NCBI GenBank assembly: GCA_964627505.1
Contig: CAZVKB010000003.1
Location: forward strand, 1-64,000
Source of the DNA: JACJWR01 sp964627505
GTDB taxonomy: Bacteria > Actinomycetota > Actinomycetes > S36-B12 > UBA10799
DNA length: 64,000 nt
Direction of reading: 5' to 3'
In this document: positions 8,565 to 16,258 of the stretch, one piece after another
Position numbering within the stretch: position 1 is the stretch's first letter
Layout of the letters: each line of letters opens with the position of its first letter
Translations under genes and position numbers: made by a program
The notes under the pieces: generated by a model
The model's database searches: none
What the model was told of the DNA's origin: nothing
The model's input: only the letters and a program-made list of their open reading frames with translations

Positions 8565-9719
8565 ATGGATTTGCACCTGTCGGATGAGCACGAAGCACTT
8601 CGGGAAGCCGTCGCCGAGTTCGCCCGAACGGAGGTGGCACCGGTCATCGGTGATTACTACGCCCGTGGCGAGTTCCCCTTGCCACTCGTGGCGTCCATGG
8701 CCGAGATGGGGCTCTTCGGCTTGCCCTTCCCGGAGGAATACGGGGGCATGGGTGGCGACTACGTCGCCTTGTGCGTGGCGATCGAGGAATTGGCGCGAGT
8801 GGATTCGTCCATCGCGATCACGCTGGAGGCGGGGGTATCGCTGGGTGCGATGCCGATCTATCGGTTTGGCAGCGAAGAACTCAAGCGGGAGTGGCTGCCG
8901 AGACTGGCCCGGGGCGAGATTCTAGGTGCCTTCGGACTCACCGAACCTGACGCTGGGTCAGATGCTGGCGGCACGGCCACCACGGCAGTCCGCGATGGCG
9001 ACGAATGGGTGATCAACGGTTCCAAAGCGTTCATCACCAACTCGGGCACGGACATCACCGGTTTGGTGACAGTGACCGCGGTCACCGGCCGCGATGAGCG
9101 CGGGCGGAAAGAAATCTCGAGCATTCTGGTGCCGGCGGGCACGCCCGGTTTTTCGGTGGCACCGGGTTATCGCAAGGTCGGCTGGGACGCCTCAGACACC
9201 CACGAGTTGTCCTTCGTCGATGTGCGCGTCCCGCTGGGCAACCTGGTGGGCGACGAGGGGCGCGGGTATGCCCAGTTCCTGCGGATCTTGGACGAGGGTC
9301 GGATCGCGATCGCCGCGTTGGCTGCGGGCCTGGCACAGGGGTGTGTGGACGAGTCGGTGTCGTACGCCCTCACTCGCCAGGCTTTTGGCCAGCCGATCGC
9401 GGCAAACCAGGCAGTAGCCTTCATGATTGCCGATATGGAGGCACGTGCGCACACGTCGCGGGTGCTGTGGCGAGAGGCGGCGGGTCGCATGCAGCGCGGC
9501 GAATCTTTCAAGCATCAGGCGGCCATTGCCAAGATGGTCACAAGTGAGGCGGCGATGGACAACGCCCGCGCGGCGACCCAAGTTCACGGCGGCGCGGGAT
9601 TCACCATCGATTATCCCGTGGGACGGTTCTACCGCGATGCCAAGATTCTGGAAATCGGGGAAGGCACCACGCAGGTGCAACAACTATTGATCGCCCGGGA
9701 GTTAGGACTTCCCACATGA
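8565..9719 (+). CDS. Acyl-CoA dehydrogenase
   Basis: Protein of 384 residues, normal for the family. FAD-dependent alpha,beta-dehydrogenation of an acyl-CoA thioester. Visible: GLTEPDAGSDAGG (flavin and substrate contact), YALTRQAFGQPI, QVHGGAGF and the C-terminal GEGTTQVQ with the catalytic base candidate E366. The ATG at 8565 fits the family N-terminus (MDLHLSDEHEALREAV). Its stop overlaps the next ATG (ATGA), so it is co-translated with the epimerase, purK and purE genes. The acyl chain it uses is not clear. Confidence 0.93.
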   Translation: MDLHLSDEHEALREAVAEFARTEVAPVIGDYYARGEFPLPLVASMAEMGLFGLPFPEEYGGMGGDYVALCVAIEELARVDSSIAITLEAGVSLGAMPIYRFGSEELKREWLPRLARGEILGAFGLTEPDAGSDAGGTATTAVRDGDEWVINGSKAFITNSGTDITGLVTVTAVTGRDERGRKEISSILVPAGTPGFSVAPGYRKVGWDASDTHELSFVDVRVPLGNLVGDEGRGYAQFLRILDEGRIAIAALAAGLAQGCVDESVSYALTRQAFGQPIAANQAVAFMIADMEARAHTSRVLWREAAGRMQRGESFKHQAAIAKMVTSEAAMDNARAATQVHGGAGFTIDYPVGRFYRDAKILEIGEGTTQVQQLLIARELGLPT

Positions 9720-10681
9720 CATCTTCGTACGCGGTTGTGGGCGGGCCAGCGCCACAGGCGGCCGGATTAGCCGTGCTGCGGATGAGTTCGCCGGCTGGGC
9801 TCGAGGCAGAGTTTGTGCCCGATGCCGGCATGGTGGGCTGCTCGTTGCGGCATCGGGGCGCCGAATTGCTGGGTCAGCGCGCGGGCATGTCCGCCTATTT
9901 ACAACGCGGCGCCACGTTCGGGATTCCGCTGCTTGCGCCGTGGGCCAATCGGCTGGGTGCGGACGTCTATGAAGTGGCGGGCTCGACCGTCTCGGTCACC
10001 GGCGTGCGCGGCGTGCATCGGGATGGCAACGGGCTGGCGCTGCACGGACTTCTGGCCGCGGCCGGAGGTTGGCAAGTGACCACCGCCACTGGGGGTGTGG
10101 ACCGGGCTCGAATTGCGGCGCGACTGGCCTTCACCGGCGAGCGGGCGGAGTTTCCGGCATTTCCGTTCCCCCACGACCTTGAGGTTGCCGTGGACCTTGT
10201 GGACACACGGCTCTCGATCACCACCACGGTGACGCCGACGACGAGCAAGGACGTGCCGATCGCGTTCGGCTGGCATCCCTACTTCACACTTCCAGGCGTG
10301 CCGCGGTCGGACTGGCGGGTGCATTTGCCCTTCCGCACGAGATTGGAACTCGACGACAGATCGCTGCCCACCGGCACCCGGAAAACGGTGTCGTTCGCTG
10401 ATGCACCGTTGGGAGAGCGCACATTCGATGATCTGTTCGCAGATGTGGCCCCTGGCGACACGGCGTGGATTTCCGGCGGTGGTCGCCGCATCAGTGTCAC
10501 CTACGGCGAGGGGTATCCCTACGGAGTGGTGTTTGCGCCAGCTGGCGACGCGCTGATTGCCATTGAGCCGATGACTGCGCCCACCGACCCATTCCGGCCG
10601 GGGCGGAAAGTCGTGATGGCACCCGCCGGCGGGTCGTATGCAGCGACGTATGTGATCGAAGTCAGTGAGGTGCGCTCGTGA
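9716..10681 (+). CDS. Aldose 1-epimerase family protein
   Basis: Protein of 321 residues with the galactose mutarotase-like beta-sandwich fold. Landmarks: PWANRLG, GLALHGLL, AFGWHPYFTLP with the conserved histidine, and near the C-terminus IEPMTAPTDPF, whose glutamate would be the catalytic base. Likely interconverts anomers of a hexose or hexose phosphate. Start ATG overlaps the previous stop and its own stop overlaps the GTG of purK. The link to purine genes looks positional rather than functional. Confidence 0.85.
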   Translation: MTSSYAVVGGPAPQAAGLAVLRMSSPAGLEAEFVPDAGMVGCSLRHRGAELLGQRAGMSAYLQRGATFGIPLLAPWANRLGADVYEVAGSTVSVTGVRGVHRDGNGLALHGLLAAAGGWQVTTATGGVDRARIAARLAFTGERAEFPAFPFPHDLEVAVDLVDTRLSITTTVTPTTSKDVPIAFGWHPYFTLPGVPRSDWRVHLPFRTRLELDDRSLPTGTRKTVSFADAPLGERTFDDLFADVAPGDTAWISGGGRRISVTYGEGYPYGVVFAPAGDALIAIEPMTAPTDPFRPGRKVVMAPAGGSYAATYVIEVSEVRS

Positions 10682-11826
10682 CGCGACCGGTGGTGGGCAT
10701 CGTCGGCGGCGGACAGTTGGCGCGCATGACCGCACCTGCGGCAGAAGCGCTCGATGTGCACCTGCGGGTGTTGGCGGCGCGCCCGGATGACTCCGCCGCG
10801 CAGGTGATTCCGGATACGGTGATCGGCGATCATGACGATTTGGAAGCGCTGCTGGCATTTGCCGACGGCTGTGACGTGGTGACATTCGATCATGAGCATG
10901 TGCCGCCGGCCCACTTGCGCACGTTGCAGGAGCGGGGAGTGCTGGTGCGTCCAGGGCCGGACGCGCTCGTGCATGCCCAGGACAAAATTGTCATGCGGGA
11001 AGCCCTGAGCCAAGCTGGCTTGCCCTGTCCCCGGTGGGCGGAGGTGGCCGATGCCGACGATGTGGCCCTATTTGCGAGCGCGGAAGACTGGCCGGTCGTG
11101 CTCAAGGTGTCCCGCGGTGGCTACGACGGTCGGGGGGTCTGGGTGGTGTCGAGCCGCGACGAGGCGGCGGACGTGATGGCCAGCACCGCATTGGTGCCCG
11201 GTGCGCGCTGGCTGGCGGAAGAAAAGGTGGACTTCATTCGCGAATTGTCCGCACAAGTGGCGCGCTCGCCGCACGGGCAGGCGGTGGCCTATCCGGTGGT
11301 TGCGAGCCTGCAGGTCAACGGCATCTGCAAAGAGGTCGTGGCCCCCGCGGTGGATATGAGCGCGGAGCATTCGGCGCGGGCGCAGCGGGTGGCACTCGAC
11401 ATCGCCGCGGTGCTTGGGGTGGAGGGCATGTTGGCGGTGGAGATGTTCGACACCGATCGTGGCGTGCTCGTCAACGAATTAGCGATGCGCCCGCACAACA
11501 CCGGGCACTGGAGTATCGAGGGCGCCGACACTTCCCAATTCGAGAACCACCTGCGGGCGGTGCTGGATCTCCCCCTGGGTGCGCCGACCCCGCGGGCCAA
11601 CGTGGCGGTGATGGTGAACATCCTGGGCGGGTCGTATCCGGATCTGCATCGGGCGCTGCTGCACGTGATGGCCCGGGATCCGGGGATCAAGGTTCACCTC
11701 TATGGCAAGCAGGTCCGTGCGGGCCGCAAGGTTGGGCATGTGACTGTCCTGGGGACGGATGTGGACGTGCTGCTGGAGCGGGCACGGCATGCGGCGGACT
11801 TCTTCGAGGGGACGATCGATGGCTGA
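10678..11826 (+). CDS. purK: 5-(carboxyamino)imidazole ribonucleotide synthase
   Basis: Protein of 382 residues of the ATP-grasp family. It carboxylates AIR with bicarbonate and ATP to N5-CAIR in de novo purine synthesis. Landmarks: VGIVGGGQLARM at the N-terminus, VVLKVSRGGYDGRGV in the ATP-grasp, EKVDFIRELS, and NELAMRPHNTGHWSIEGA at the active site. GTG start overlaps the preceding stop. Its end overlaps the start of purE by 8 bases, so the pair is tightly coupled, which suits handing over the unstable product. Confidence 0.96.
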   Translation: MTRPVVGIVGGGQLARMTAPAAEALDVHLRVLAARPDDSAAQVIPDTVIGDHDDLEALLAFADGCDVVTFDHEHVPPAHLRTLQERGVLVRPGPDALVHAQDKIVMREALSQAGLPCPRWAEVADADDVALFASAEDWPVVLKVSRGGYDGRGVWVVSSRDEAADVMASTALVPGARWLAEEKVDFIRELSAQVARSPHGQAVAYPVVASLQVNGICKEVVAPAVDMSAEHSARAQRVALDIAAVLGVEGMLAVEMFDTDRGVLVNELAMRPHNTGHWSIEGADTSQFENHLRAVLDLPLGAPTPRANVAVMVNILGGSYPDLHRALLHVMARDPGIKVHLYGKQVRAGRKVGHVTVLGTDVDVLLERARHAADFFEGTIDG

Positions 11827-12337
11827 CGGCGGATCAGCATCAGCGCCACGGGTGGCCGTGGTGATGGGTTCGGATTCGGACTGGCGCGTGATGAGTGCGG
11901 CGGTTTCGGCGTTGGCGGAGTTCGACGTCGCCTGCGAGGTGGGCGTGGTGTCGGCGCATCGGATGCCCGAGGAGATGATCGACTTCGGCCGGTCAGCGGC
12001 TGATCGGGGTCTAGAGGTGATCATCGCCGGGGCTGGCGGTGCGGCACACCTGCCGGGCATGCTCGCGAGTGTGACGTCGTTGCCGGTGATCGGGGTGCCG
12101 GTGTCGTTGGCCAACTTGGATGGGCTGGATTCGTTGCTGTCAATCGTGCAGATGCCGGCCGGGGTGCCGGTTGCCACCGTAGCGGTGGACAACGCGCGCA
12201 ACGCCGGGCTGCTGGCTGTCCGAATCCTGGCCACCGCTGATCCGGGATTACGCGCGCAGATGGACGATTTCCGGGCGGAACTCGGTGAGACGGCTCGGGC
12301 CAAGGGCGCAGCGCTGCAGGAGCGGTTGCGGGGCTGA
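11819..12337 (+). CDS. purE: 5-(carboxyamino)imidazole ribonucleotide mutase (class I)
   Basis: Protein of 172 residues that converts N5-CAIR to CAIR. It carries MGSDSDWRVM, VSAHRMPEEM with the active-site histidine, and the glycine-rich AGAGGAAHLPGML loop, all typical of class I PurE. The ATG at 11819 is inside the end of purK. It is the last gene of the run that begins with the acyl-CoA dehydrogenase at 8565. Confidence 0.96.
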   Translation: MADGGSASAPRVAVVMGSDSDWRVMSAAVSALAEFDVACEVGVVSAHRMPEEMIDFGRSAADRGLEVIIAGAGGAAHLPGMLASVTSLPVIGVPVSLANLDGLDSLLSIVQMPAGVPVATVAVDNARNAGLLAVRILATADPGLRAQMDDFRAELGETARAKGAALQERLRG

Positions 12338-12371
12338 CGTCGTAGATGCGTATCGGCGGATGTGCTGCGTC

Positions 12372-12445
12372 GCCAAAATCGCCCAACACCCGCAGAATCG
12401 CCCATTGGCGTGTGGGCGATTCCACGGTTAATAGGCGATTCTTCG
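12372..12445. repeat. Nested palindromic repeat, copy A
   Basis: An intergenic element between purE and the next acyl-CoA dehydrogenase. It holds four copies of the core AATCGCC(C), two direct and two inverted. GAATCGCCCA (12395-12404) pairs perfectly with TGGGCGATTC (12413-12422) around an 8-base loop. An outer pair is AATCGCC (12377-12383) with GGCGATT (12434-12440). The first 49 bases align without gaps, at 37 of 49 identical, with copy B at 61691. Confidence 0.7.
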
Positions 12446-12541
12446 TAACATGCGTCGAGTCTGCTTCCACCCATTTTGCACGCGGGCGGGGTGGCACCTA
12501 AGCGGGCTACGGGCCGCATCGCCAGCTCCGCCGGGCGGTCG

Positions 12542-12562
12542 TAGCATGGGGTGACACCCCAT
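12542..12562 (+). promoter_or_regulatory. -10 element and palindromic operator candidate of the FadE25-like gene
   Basis: TAGCAT (12542-12547) could serve as the -10. It overlaps a perfect 7-base inverted repeat, ATGGGGT-GAC-ACCCCAT (12546-12562), placed over the expected transcription start. The leader then carries AAAGGAG before the GTG at 12582. The arrangement fits a repressor-controlled promoter. Confidence 0.45.
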
Positions 12563-12581
12563 CGCACAAAGGAGCATCCCC

Positions 12582-13730
12582 GTGGACGCTGGCATCTACG
12601 CCCTGCCCGAGGAGTATGTCGAACTACAGCAGGCTGTCCGGGCGCTCGCCCGCGACAAGATCGCCCCGCGCGCTGCTGAGATCGATGCGAAAGCGGAGTT
12701 TCCGTGGGATGTCTACGAGGCGCTGGTGGCCAGCGGCTTCCACGCCATTCACATCCCGGAGGCGTACGACGGCATGGGCGGCGACAACCTGGCCTCCGCG
12801 CTCGTCGTGGAAGAGATTGCGCGCGTCTGCGGCTCGAGTTCGCTGATCCCCGCGGTCAACAAACTTGGCACCACGCCGCTGCTGGTCGGAGCATCGGAGG
12901 AGGTCAAGCAGCGTTACCTGACTGAGGTCGCCAGTGGTGAGGCGATGTTCTCATACGGGCTCTCCGAACCTGAGGCTGGTTCAGATGCCGCCAGCATGCG
13001 TACGAAAGTCACCCCAGATGGTGACGGCTGGCTGCTCAACGGTAACAAAAGGTGGATCACCGGGGCCGGCATCTCCAAGTACTACACCGTGCTCGCCACA
13101 GCCGACCCAGCTGCGGGGGCTCGCGGAATCACCGCGTTTGTCGTGCACGCCGATGATGAGGGATTCACCCTCGGCGCAGAAGAGAACAAACTTGGGATCA
13201 AAGGTTCGCCGACCCGGGAACTGTACTTCGACAACGTGCGACTGCCCGCTGATCGACTCGTGGGCGAGGTGGGCGAGGGTTGGAAGATCGCCATGAAGAC
13301 ACTCGACATCACCCGCGTCACCATCGGTGCACAAGCGGTTGGCATGGCCCAAGGTGCGCTCGACGTCGCGCTGGCCTATGCCCAGGAGCGTAAGCAGTTT
13401 GGCAAGGCGATTTCCGATTTCCAAGGCATCCAATTCATGTTGGCCGACATGGCCATGCAGATCGAAGCCGCCCGACAGCTGGTGTACCACGCCGCTGCAG
13501 CCAGTGATCGCGGTGACGCGAACGTAACCTTCCTCGGATCGGCGGCAAAGTGCTTCGCCTCTGACACCGCGATGAAGGTGACGGTGGATGTGGTGCAGGT
13601 GCTTGGCGGCTACGGCTACGTCAAGGACTACCCGGCCGAACGGTTCATGCGCGATGCCAAGATCACCCAGATCTACGAAGGTACTAACCAGATCCAGCGA
13701 CTGGTGATGGCTCGGCAACTACTCGGTTAA
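12582..13730 (+). CDS. Acyl-CoA dehydrogenase (FadE25-like)
   Basis: Protein of 382 residues. Visible: GLSEPEAGSDAASM, ITGAGIS, YAQERKQFGKAISDFQGIQF, VLGGYGYVKDYPAERFMRDA and IYEGTNQIQRL with catalytic base E366. The overall style matches short-chain or branched-chain acyl-CoA dehydrogenases, including mycobacterial FadE25, which also lies near purE/purK. GTG start is supported by AAAGGAG about 8 bases upstream. The gene has its own promoter and converges on the LCP gene. Confidence 0.93.
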   Translation: MDAGIYALPEEYVELQQAVRALARDKIAPRAAEIDAKAEFPWDVYEALVASGFHAIHIPEAYDGMGGDNLASALVVEEIARVCGSSSLIPAVNKLGTTPLLVGASEEVKQRYLTEVASGEAMFSYGLSEPEAGSDAASMRTKVTPDGDGWLLNGNKRWITGAGISKYYTVLATADPAAGARGITAFVVHADDEGFTLGAEENKLGIKGSPTRELYFDNVRLPADRLVGEVGEGWKIAMKTLDITRVTIGAQAVGMAQGALDVALAYAQERKQFGKAISDFQGIQFMLADMAMQIEAARQLVYHAAAASDRGDANVTFLGSAAKCFASDTAMKVTVDVVQVLGGYGYVKDYPAERFMRDAKITQIYEGTNQIQRLVMARQLLG

Positions 13731-13770
13731 GGCTGCGTTGTCCCCGCATCCCGACTGACCGGGGCGGTCG

Positions 13771-15231
13771 CTAACTGCAAATGTCGTCGGCCGCGGTCTT
13801 GGGCTCCGCGGTGGGCACTGGATCCCCGCCGCTGGCTGGGGCGGTCGCCGTCGGCGAGGCCGCGGTCACGGTGAACTTGCTGACCCCGGTGAAGTCCGGC
13901 GCCACAGTGATCCGGAACGTACCGCCCAAACCGGGCACGGCAACGACTTCGGCATTCGGCAGAGCAGCACGCACCGTCTCCAGCGATATGTCGTACTCCG
14001 GGTCGTACTCCACCTTGGTGCGACTCACAGAAGATCCGTTGCCAGTGTCAACCACCTCGAAACCGGCTGCGGTCAGTTGACTGGCGGCCTCCTTCGCCCG
14101 GCCCGGAACCCCGGTGCCGTTGAGCACAACGAGTGTGATGTCAGACGGGTGTCGCACCACCTGCGGCAACGCTGCTTCTGCCGCGGCGATGGTGTCGGCG
14201 GCACTACCGTCTTGACGCAGCGCCGAGAAGAGTTCAGTGCTCGCCGCTTCGTCCCAGAGCACTGCAGCACCACCGTCGCGCAAGGTCTTGGTTCCCCCCA
14301 ATGGGACGGTCTGGAACCGCACCCGACTGGGGTCAGCCCGTCGCAGGCGCTCGGAAAGTTCTCGCGCCCGAGCAGCGTTGAGTCCGGGGTCGGTGGTGAT
14401 GCTGGCAAGCACCGTTGAGAGTACGGAACTGAAGCGAGCGGGGTTCAGCAGCATCGACGGGCTGGCCAACTGGGAAAACATCGCGGCCCCGAACGCCTGC
14501 TGCCGACCCATCCGGCCGAGATCCGCGGTGGGATCGAAAGCCCGCGCTCGGACGAAGGCCAAGGCTTGTTCGCTGGCCAGTACGCTGCGACCGGCTGGAA
14601 TGTCGAGGCCGGACTTCTCGTCCTCGATCGCCTCTGGCACACAAACTTCCACTCCGCCAACCGCGTCCACGATGTCGAGGAAGCCGACGAAGTCCACCTC
14701 GGCATAGTGATCAATGCGCACACCGGTGGCATCCTCCACCGTTTCGATCAACAAGGTCGGCCCGCCGGCGCCGTAGGCGGAGTTGAGTTTGGCCACAGCT
14801 GCCTCACGCTGGTCGCCTTCGCTGTCGACGTGCGCAGGGACGGTCACGGCCGAATCCCGCGGCAGGCTCACCACATCGATCGAGCCGTCGGTGCTCAGGT
14901 GCACCAGCAACATGGTGTCGGTGTTTCGGCCGAAGTCGTCGGTGCCTAGGTGCAGCGCGAGTCGTTCGTCTTCGCTCAGGGCGGAACGGTCATCGGAACC
15001 CACAACGAGGATGTTGACTCCGGAGTCGTCTTCCGGTCGATCCGAAATGCCAGCGAACACATCCGCATGTCGCATCTGACCGCTGTAGTGGGAGACCGCC
15101 GCGTACGACAGGCCAGAAACGGTGAGGACTCCAGCGCTGGCCAACGCGGCAGCCGCCAGCAGCGGACGCCGACGTACGAGGCGTCGCCAGGCAGGCTCAG
15201 ATGGGGGGTTCTGGGCAGCTTGACCAGTCAT
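13771..15231 (-). CDS. LCP (LytR-CpsA-Psr) family protein with C-terminal LytR_C domain
   Basis: Protein of 486 residues. One N-terminal membrane helix at about 30-48, then an extracytoplasmic LCP domain (about 75-240) with GVNILVVGSDDRS, DTMLLVHLSTDGSIDVVSLP, the arginine pair region SLPRDSAV and FVRARAFDP. A LytR_C domain (about 350-450) starts at ITLVVLNGTGVPGRA. LCP enzymes transfer glycopolymers from polyprenyl carriers to peptidoglycan; in actinobacteria they attach arabinogalactan-like or teichoic-type polymers. It is the last gene of a minus-strand group with a glycosyltransferase and a second LCP protein. Confidence 0.92.
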   Translation of the reverse strand: MTGQAAQNPPSEPAWRRLVRRRPLLAAAALASAGVLTVSGLSYAAVSHYSGQMRHADVFAGISDRPEDDSGVNILVVGSDDRSALSEDERLALHLGTDDFGRNTDTMLLVHLSTDGSIDVVSLPRDSAVTVPAHVDSEGDQREAAVAKLNSAYGAGGPTLLIETVEDATGVRIDHYAEVDFVGFLDIVDAVGGVEVCVPEAIEDEKSGLDIPAGRSVLASEQALAFVRARAFDPTADLGRMGRQQAFGAAMFSQLASPSMLLNPARFSSVLSTVLASITTDPGLNAARARELSERLRRADPSRVRFQTVPLGGTKTLRDGGAAVLWDEAASTELFSALRQDGSAADTIAAAEAALPQVVRHPSDITLVVLNGTGVPGRAKEAASQLTAAGFEVVDTGNGSSVSRTKVEYDPEYDISLETVRAALPNAEVVAVPGLGGTFRITVAPDFTGVSKFTVTAASPTATAPASGGDPVPTAEPKTAADDICS

Positions 15232-15357
15232 GACTTTGTCCCCATCCGCTGAAACTTTTGCTGGTACCGCGCCAGAGACTGTACGACGATTCCGCGTGGG
15301 TCCCGCTGCGCCACACCGCGACGTCCATGTGCGCCCCAGACGGCCGTCCCGCCCAGG

Positions 15358-16254
15358 TCAGATGATCGGTGGTCGGCCATGTCGAGCCATCTCCGTCACT
15401 GCCCGCCACGAAATCGGCCTCCGACCCGCTGGGTTGTCCCGCCACCCAATCCGCCAGCCGCTGACCCAGGCCGCCCAATCGGCAGGACGTTCCCGGGTCC
15501 GGGCCCATTCCACACCCACCCAGGTGCCGAGATAGGCCACGGCAATCGGGCACGGGAGGTTGCGACGCGCCAACCACACCCGGTTGCGGGCGCTGTTGCG
15601 CTGGTACTCGGCGTGCCTGCTGGGGAAGATCGCCGGATGACACGTGTCGATGTCGCCGGCGTACCACACCACATAGCCGGCGTTCCAGATTCGCCACGCC
15701 ATGTCAATGCCTTCGTGGGCGTAGCCGAAATCAGGAGCCCAACCGCCGACTGCGGCGAAAGCATCCCGGCGAATGGCGACAGCCGCCTCCATCACATACA
15801 TGCACGTGCTTGACCGCGCGGGGTCGCCCTTGCGGAGTCGAGGCACCCAGTACCGCGGTTGGGATTCGGCCGCGGGATCAACGATCCGGGTCTGCAACAT
15901 GCCGATGCGAGGTCGGACCGTGAAAGCGGCTACCACCTTGGCCAGCGTGTCGGTTTCGGAGAACCAGGCATCGTCATCAAGGAAGAACAGCACTTCGCCC
16001 GTGGCCAGCGCGGCACCCTGATTGCGGGCTCCGACCCCGATGTTGCGCGGTAGATATACCGTGCGCACGGACTGCGGTAGGTGCTGCGGTTGCCACCCGT
16101 TGCCCACCACAATCACTTCGACTGTGACCCCGGATTGGGTCAGTGCACTTGCGACGGCCCGGCGCAACTCCTCTGGGCGGTCGCCGCGCGACAGCAGGAT
16201 GACGCTGACAGTCGAAACCAGCGGAGGCACGTTCACCTTGATGGTCGGGGCCAT
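15358..16254 (-). CDS. Family 2 glycosyltransferase
   Basis: Protein of 298 residues with a GT-A fold. Visible: VSVILLSRGDRPEELRRAVA at the N-terminus, the metal-binding DXD region FFLDDDAWF, and a C-terminal GGWAPDFGYAHEGIDMAWR where an acidic residue usually serves as base. Likely adds a sugar to an envelope polymer or lipid, but donor and acceptor cannot be read. The DUF5941-like gene ends 4 bases upstream, so they are co-transcribed. The ATG at 16254 has AGGAG only one base away, so a slightly later start is possible. Confidence 0.88.
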   Translation of the reverse strand: MAPTIKVNVPPLVSTVSVILLSRGDRPEELRRAVASALTQSGVTVEVIVVGNGWQPQHLPQSVRTVYLPRNIGVGARNQGAALATGEVLFFLDDDAWFSETDTLAKVVAAFTVRPRIGMLQTRIVDPAAESQPRYWVPRLRKGDPARSSTCMYVMEAAVAIRRDAFAAVGGWAPDFGYAHEGIDMAWRIWNAGYVVWYAGDIDTCHPAIFPSRHAEYQRNSARNRVWLARRNLPCPIAVAYLGTWVGVEWARTRERPADWAAWVSGWRIGWRDNPAGRRPISWRAVTEMARHGRPPII

Positions 16255-16258
16255 ACTC

